Assembly (NCBI GenBank): GCA_023634235.1
Contig: JAMKCF010000004.1
Location: 9,896,702 to 9,960,701 of the forward strand
Length of the DNA stretch: 64,000 bases
Reading direction: 5' to 3'
Origin: Pisaster brevispinus
Taxonomy: Eukaryota > Echinodermata > Asteroidea > Forcipulatida > Asteriidae
The notes under the pieces were generated by a model. The model was not told where the DNA came from. It saw nothing but the letters and a program-made list of their open reading frames with translations, and ran no database searches. Each line of letters starts with the position of its first letter. The stretch's first letter is position 1. Both the position numbers and the translations under genes were made by a program. Positions 58,815 through 64,000 of the stretch are shown here, piece by piece.

Positions 58815-61162
58815 GTAAGTACAAGTTTTGCTGTTCTCAGCCAATAGTTAGTTTGGTATAAATCAGTTGAGTGTCATGGCCGAGCGTCCAAGCGCACTCA
58901 ACTCAACCTCTTGTGTTTCTGGGAGTGGGTCCCGGTTTTGACATTGTGTCCTTATAAACAAGAAACTTATTGTGCAGTCCTTTGGATGGGACGTAAAGCC
59001 GTAGGTCTCGTGTGTTGTGTGATGCACGTAAAAGAAAACACTACACTTATCGCCAAGAAAAAGGGTTTGCCCTGTGTTTCTGGCAGTGGCTGCTAAGTTG
59101 CTAAAATGCTACAAAATGGGTCTCATGATTCAAAACTTAGCTCTGCTTATCCGGTTGAAAAACAAATAATGGTACTGTATAAAAAAACACCCCAGTAGTC
59201 TATTATTGTAAAATTACAAAAAATCGGGAAGAGATTTGAGCAGATAGTAAATTATTATGAGGATGGCAAGTAACACAAACTAAACACCAAAGTATTAAAC
59301 TTGACTTTAACAGCTTAACTTTGACCGACTGCCAGAGAGAACCCCGTAGTTAGGCACATTGCACATTACACGATGTGCACACATTACAATACAGCAGATA
59401 ACCTTTCGAAGTTCTTTGCAATTTTTCATGATTGTTTGGTACTTTGATATAAAATGCACAAAGTGGCAAATTTGCTATCGTCAGTAAACGTCACATATAA
59501 AGCATTGCTTTAAAAAAAAGGAAAACAAATGTCGCTATTCTTTCGAGTATTTTGGAAGGAAATCTTCGGGAGGGGGGGTTAGTAATCACAGTACTTTAAG
59601 TGTTTGTGCACGCTCCGTTTTAATTAATTCATTTTAATGTTCAAATTATTTGCAGCAAGTGAGTGGACCTACCAGCACCAACAGAGTAAAGGGCAAGCGT
59701 AGTTCCAGAAGCCCGCTCCCTTCTGCCACGAGAAGTCAGCATGAAAACAATGAGGCAACCGGCAGTAAAAGGTAACAAATAAAATGGACAACAACTGGAT
59801 TTAGTTTAGTTAAATTATTAGTTCACTTTATTTTCCTCATAATAAATTAAGAAGAAAAAAGCAGTTTCCATTTTTAAACAATAATAGATAACACTTAACC
59901 ATAACACATGTTGAACCGAGTCTTTTAGCATCTAAAAGTTGAAAAATAACTCCAATTTTGTTTCCTCTGAAGAGCAATTGTTCAGTGCAAGAAGAAAGTT
60001 CGTTTCATCATACCACTTCGAGAAACTGACAGCAGACCGTCTCACGTCGCCAGAAAAATAGCCGATCGGAAATTCGGAAGCACGCCCCCTTGTGTCACGA
60101 ATAGTGATCTTGGCAAATTCGAGGCAGAAAGTGATGGTGAAAATAACAGGTAGAAGTCAAATTCGTGCGGGTAATATATGAATGAATGTGTTTGATAAGA
60201 ATTTTGTTTTATTTCATTCCATTTAATTTCGGTTTTATTCACCAAACAAAAAGGCCAAGGGCTAAAAACTAATTGGCTCACAACGATACAAGTTACGCTA
60301 AAACATTAAAATTAATAACATTGACAAACAAGTATTTTGGACACATATTATTTCATTAGGATAAAAATTGCACTATTTCCCTTCACAACACAGAGAAATC
60401 GTTCGGAGTGAGAAGCGGGTTCGCTTTGTCTTACCCCACGAAAAAGCAGAAGGCAAACTTTCCAACTTCCCTGTGAAAACTGTTCAGAGACAATCGAGGA
60501 GCCTGCCCTCTTGTGATATGGAAAGTGAAGCTGGCATACACCAGGCATCAAGCAGTTATAAAAGGTATTAATAAAAATAAACAAAATAATACTAACAAAT
60601 AAATTAGTTATCCCATTTTATTGAGTTCAGATTTTATTAACCACACATCAATAATCACACTATCTGAAAACCTGTGGGTGCAAATGTAATTCAAAAGTAA
60701 TTTCAGTAATAACTAAAATTGTTTACTTGTAGGCCTAATGAATGTTTTTCTGATGAATGAGTGATTTTACCTTTTGCCGTAGTGTCAATGGCAAGAAAAG
60801 TAGTTAAGTAATTAATCATCACTAAAAGGTACACAAGTTTGAGTGTCAATATACAAGGTTTTGGCGATGACAAAACGACTTTAACACAAATTTAATGAGA
60901 ATGTCAGATCTTGGAATTGAAACATTGCATGGTGGGAATGCAATCTAGAAAATGTGGCTTGTGATAACATCATTTAAAAAAACCCATGTATAATGAGTTG
61001 CGATGACAATTCGACGTTTCGTGCAGTACTTGTAAAGTGTCGGCAGTCATGTTGGAGTCAGTGACAGCAATAGTTTAACGTCATCTTTTCTATTTCTTAA
61101 AGACGAGGGATTCTCAGACGACCGTCGTTGGTTCAGTCTTCAGTTTCACCCCAAGGATATTA
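58562..61162 (+). CDS. Unrecognised gene with repeated VRFxxP/RVxF motifs, five exons
   Basis: Exons 58562-58814, 59656-59771, 59973-60149, 60394-60564 and 61102-61162 join in frame (phases 0,2,2,2). From ATG 58575 they give about 254 aa; more 5' exons are possible. The protein is basic, Ser/Arg-rich and without membrane segments. Exon 1 has 'WVPPWVRFMPQG', exon 3 'KKKVRFIIPLRE', exon 4 'EKRVRFVLPHEK', and the end is 'RGILRRPS...SPQGY' and stop. K/R-V-R-F is the classic protein-phosphatase-1 docking motif, and a GILK/R-like element is common in PP1 scaffolds such as CDCA2 and Ki-67. A PP1-binding, possibly nuclear, protein is therefore the working inference. No orthologue is recognised. Confidence 0.62.
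58869..59128 (+). mobile_element. tRNA-derived SINE in an intron of the VRF gene
   Basis: 'catggccgagcgtccaagcg' is followed by a body with 'gatgggacgtaaagccgtag' and 'gatgcacgtaaaagaa'. It carries a small deletion in box B. Confidence 0.6.
59656..59771 (+). CDS. VRF gene exon 2
   Basis: The acceptor is 'atttgcag' and the donor is AAAAG|gtaaca. It encodes QVSGPTSTNRVKGKRSSRS and a polar tail, 38 codons plus 2 bases, and reads as a disordered basic linker. Confidence 0.6.
59973..60149 (+). CDS. VRF gene exon 3, RVxF module
   Basis: A symmetric phase-2 exon (177 nt) between 'cctctgaag' and AACAG|gtagaa. It has 'AIVQCKKKVRFIIPLRE' near its start and an acidic end 'EAESDGENN'. Its layout parallels exon 4. 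Confidence 0.65.
60394..60564 (+). CDS. VRF gene exon 4, RVxF module
   Basis: A symmetric phase-2 exon (171 nt) between 'cacaacacag' and AAAAG|gtatta. It has 'EIVRSEKRVRFVLPHEK' near its start and 'DMESEAG' near its end. It aligns with exon 3 over 'xIVxxxKxVRFxxP', so the two probably arose by exon duplication. Confidence 0.65.
61102..61162 (+). CDS. VRF gene terminal exon
   Basis: The acceptor is 'tttcttaaag'. It completes an Arg codon and encodes RGILRRPSLVQSSVSPQGY and TAA. A short alternative exon with the same entry phase occurs at 61689-61719 (ENSGIIDVIP, donor gtaaga). AATAAA at 61416-61421 is a candidate poly(A) signal. Confidence 0.5.
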
Positions 61163-61415
61163 AAACAACCGAGATCTCTTATTTTTGATAAACATCCAAC
61201 CCCGGAGGCAGCGCGGGATGCGGCAACGATGCAGTTGAGCATCATGTGTACCGGGACTCGAGTCCAGGAACACGACGTATAGAGCAAGGACAAATGAGAA
61301 CGGTCGGATTTTATCGTTAAGAATATATTGATTTTTAAAATGAGAAGGGGAAAAGATCAGTGAAAGAATTATTGAAAAAGTGACGCCAAGTAAATAACAG
61401 AAAAGAAAATATTCG

Positions 61416-61421
61416 AATAAA
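61416..61421 (+). promoter_or_regulatory. Candidate poly(A) signal of the VRF gene
   Basis: AATAAA about 255 bases after the TAA. Confidence 0.35.
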
Positions 61422-61857
61422 AACTGAATCAGTAAAGGTTGCTCAGATGGAGTCATGCTGGAACGACCTCCCACTTCAAGAGCTAATACATATAATTTTT
61501 CTATCAAATATATAAACCAAGGGTTTTTTTTTCAGTCGATTTATCACCCATAATTTGCAAACCCATGCGTTATGCTTGTTTCATGTTCCTTTTAGTAAAA
61601 TCTGTCTTTTAAACTTGTTTACGTTTTTATTGTTCTCTTTTATGTTCAGTATTTGTGATTCTATATGACTTGTCTAATATTCCCCAGGGAGAACAGTGGT
61701 ATCATTGATGTGATTCCTGTAAGACAAATACAAAAAAATAACAAATTAAAACAGTGCAATTATCTAATCAATGCTGTTAAAGTATAAGTTCCTTGATAAT
61801 TCCCGAACTGCCAAAGATGTTATTTCCCACCCCAAAAGGAAAGCCACCCTGTACCGT

Positions 61858-61881
61858 AAAAAAAAAAAAAAAAAAAAAAAA
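61858..61881. repeat. Poly-A tract (24)
   Basis: An uninterrupted A run after 'ccctgtaccgt', possibly the end of a retroposed sequence. Confidence 0.8.
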
Positions 61882-62229
61882 CATGACCCAAATATTGCAC
61901 TAGGTTGACTCTACAGTCAGAGCCACAAATGAAAGATAAACCAAGTCAAGCAACGACCATCGACCCCGTTTACTCGCTCGTCTCTCACAAACATACACGT
62001 TCGATAGAATGATTCCACCACGTTGGAAACCTCTGGAACTCCGGTTAACTTAGCACTCAACCCTGCAACAGATGTTTACTGTCTGCCGGGTCTAACCAGC
62101 CTTACATCCCCGCTACCACACTCACCTCCGGAGCTGATCCCGGATGTAACCAACATCTCAACTGTTGATAGACTAACCATGTAAAGAGCATCACTAAAGC
62201 GTCCTTAAAGTCGTCTTACTCATAAAATC

Positions 62230-62890
62230 CTTGTGAAGACTTTGGAGGTCGCCCTTGTATTTCATCGCGCGATGCCAGTTGAACAACTGTCATCTTCCAG
62301 TAAGATTATTCAGACCGGCTGCCCAGTGTTCTTCTATTCCCCGAATGGGATCAAGCCAGATGCGCGTACACGATGGAGGACCTAGAAATAAGTCAAGCTA
62401 AGACCTTATCCGAGTTGGTGGCTACAGCTATGGCTACGGCTGTTGCTCGGGGTGTTGCTTCTTCCTCTTATCGTGTCCACACCTGCATATATATTGCGTT
62501 TCAGCCAGAACAGTCGTTGGCACTGTCGTTCAATTCAGCTAGGTCTCCAGCCTCCCATTTCTGCACCAGATAGGGGACATCTGAGTAGGCGATCCATGGT
62601 TTGTGGTAACCGCATTTGCAGGTCACATCCCGGTCGTTCAGATATAGCCCCATTTCTTGAGCGTTACTTTGCAGCGACCAGTACATGATCTAAGTTGGTT
62701 GAGGCATTTCCACACAGCAGGTGGGAGTTCTTCTTTTGCACTTTATGGACATGGATGTTTCTGTTAGAAAGTCGGCCAGCCTTTCTTCCCAGGCATAGGG
62801 CTACTTTGGTTTTAGCAAACTTACTCAGTTCAGATTCTCTAAAAAATGCTTCTCCTGACGGATTTGAGCCGTCTCTTTGCTGGTTCATGG
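62230..62890 (-). other. Coding-like but broken stretch, unrecognised
   Basis: GC content is higher than in the surroundings. Minus-strand frames of 61 and 74 codons abut in different phases ('SELSKFAKTKVALCLGRKAG' and 'CKCGYHKPWIAYSDVPYLVQ'), as if one protein had been frameshifted. No family is recognised; a decayed mobile-element protein is the most likely reading. Confidence 0.25.
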
Positions 62891-64000
62891 CTGGATATAG
62901 AGGGTTTGACGCCCATCTGTAGTTTGAAGGGTGTTGCTAAGGACGTACTTTTGTACCTGAACGCATGATGACGCAGAAATCTAACCGCAGCCGCCCCCCA
63001 CCCCGAGCCGCTAAGTCGGACACGGTCTCGTGGTTTTCTCTACCACAGAGACTCATTCAGAGGGTGTCCGTCCTTCTGCCTCCTTTATTACTTAGAATTG
63101 GACAGAGCGGAAACGTTGAATGTATTTGTGTCCTAATGTAATTTTCCCTAATATTTTCCCTATATTCATCAACAGTTGGCGTGGTTGCAATAACCTTCAA
63201 CAACATACAACATTAAAAATAATGACAATTGCCAAACTTTGTGGTGTTATTAACCACATGTTAAATTTGTAATACCTTCCTCGACGACACCTTGATTGAA
63301 ATTAATTTACTCAGCCCAAAATATTAATGTCGAATACATTTTCTTAAAAACCAAAATAGGAACAGCAACTACAACAACATTGTCTTAGAAAAAAACGAGC
63401 ACAATCGAAACGCAGTTGCATATGGGGAAACCCCTAAAATGTTTATTTCGAGAAAGACTTTATCACCGAAGAAACAAACAGACAAGAAACGAACAAAAGT
63501 ATATGTCCAACAACGACTAAAATAATGTAATACATGAAACTCTAACAAATATGTAATAATATAACATAATTGATGTAAAACTAAGAAATTTGGGCGAAGT
63601 TGTTTTTACAAGGGGTTACTTCGTCATTCTACATAAGAAAATTTCCTAGATATTATAATTATGAGTAGAAAAACAACAAATTCATACACAGGAATCACTA
63701 GGAGGAATTTCCACGAAACCTAATTTGAATTAAAAATCAAAAAATCTATTAAGACTAAAACATAAATACAGAAATTAAAAACATAATTTCATTTTTCCAA
63801 AGTAGAACAATAAATTTCGAGCAGGAAACGGTGTCAAAATTTACAGTCAAAATTGTGATTTTTTAATAAACAGAGAGGCAATTTCATTAAAAATAAGGGG
63901 ATATTTGTTGATTATCAATATAATCATGTTATTCCCAAGAAATACGTTAACGGATCTTGCATACTTATAGATTCGGTCAAAATTGTGTAATCCTGGTTTA

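Noticed and set aside
1..64000. CRISPR arrays, operons, prophage or insertion sequences
   Set aside because: The window is eukaryotic, with spliced genes and SINEs; no regularly spaced direct repeats or bacterial gene structure are present.

Overview
This window is animal genomic DNA, most likely from an echinoderm and plausibly a sea star. It is AT-rich and intron-rich. It is full of short dispersed repeats: tRNA-derived SINEs, inverted-repeat elements bounded by 'CCCAATTTCAT...GCTGCTTA'-type ends, elements bounded by 'GGGTATAC..TTTGGTAATT'-type ends, Penelope-like retroelement remnants and palindromic low-complexity clusters. The asteroid assignment rests on recalled resemblance of these repeats and on gene structure, so it is an inference. 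There are no prokaryotic features. Long open frames mislead here, because the real genes are split into short exons, which were rebuilt from splice signals and reading-frame continuity.

Four genes are supported. (1) On the + strand, 734-8661, is the 3' part of a brambleberry/KAR5/GEX1-family gene (nuclear-envelope fusion at fertilisation). Seven exons join in frame and give three membrane segments followed by an acidic, Ser-rich tail with a canonical AT-hook. (2) On the - strand, 17870-26812, is a complete ARPC4 gene (Arp2/3 complex 20 kDa subunit, 168 aa). It has six exons; the first codes only ATG and the last only the final Phe and the stop. (3) On the + strand, 45027-54304, is a two-exon gene for a small secreted protein (175 aa) with two EF-hand loops. 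The second loop is split by an intron of about 8.75 kb. A TATA box and cAMP-response octamers lie upstream. (4) On the + strand, 58562-61162, is an unrecognised gene whose exons repeat a VRFxxP motif, two copies of which are typical protein-phosphatase-1 RVxF docking sites.

Layout: brambleberry and ARPC4 converge across about 9 kb of repeat-rich DNA (8.7-17.6 kb). ARPC4 and the EF-hand gene diverge across about 17 kb (27-44 kb) that holds short inverted-repeat elements, two clusters of degenerate palindromes, a possible untranslated first exon at about 34 kb and several TGACGTCA sites. The EF-hand and VRF genes point the same way, separated by about 4 kb with a small inverted-repeat element, a GC-rich island and a perfect hairpin. 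The last 2.8 kb holds a poly-A tract and a coding-like but broken stretch.

The genes do not form a pathway. The recurring theme is mobile DNA next to gene structure: Penelope-like remnants or their tails sit within a few bases of the 3' splice sites of two different genes.
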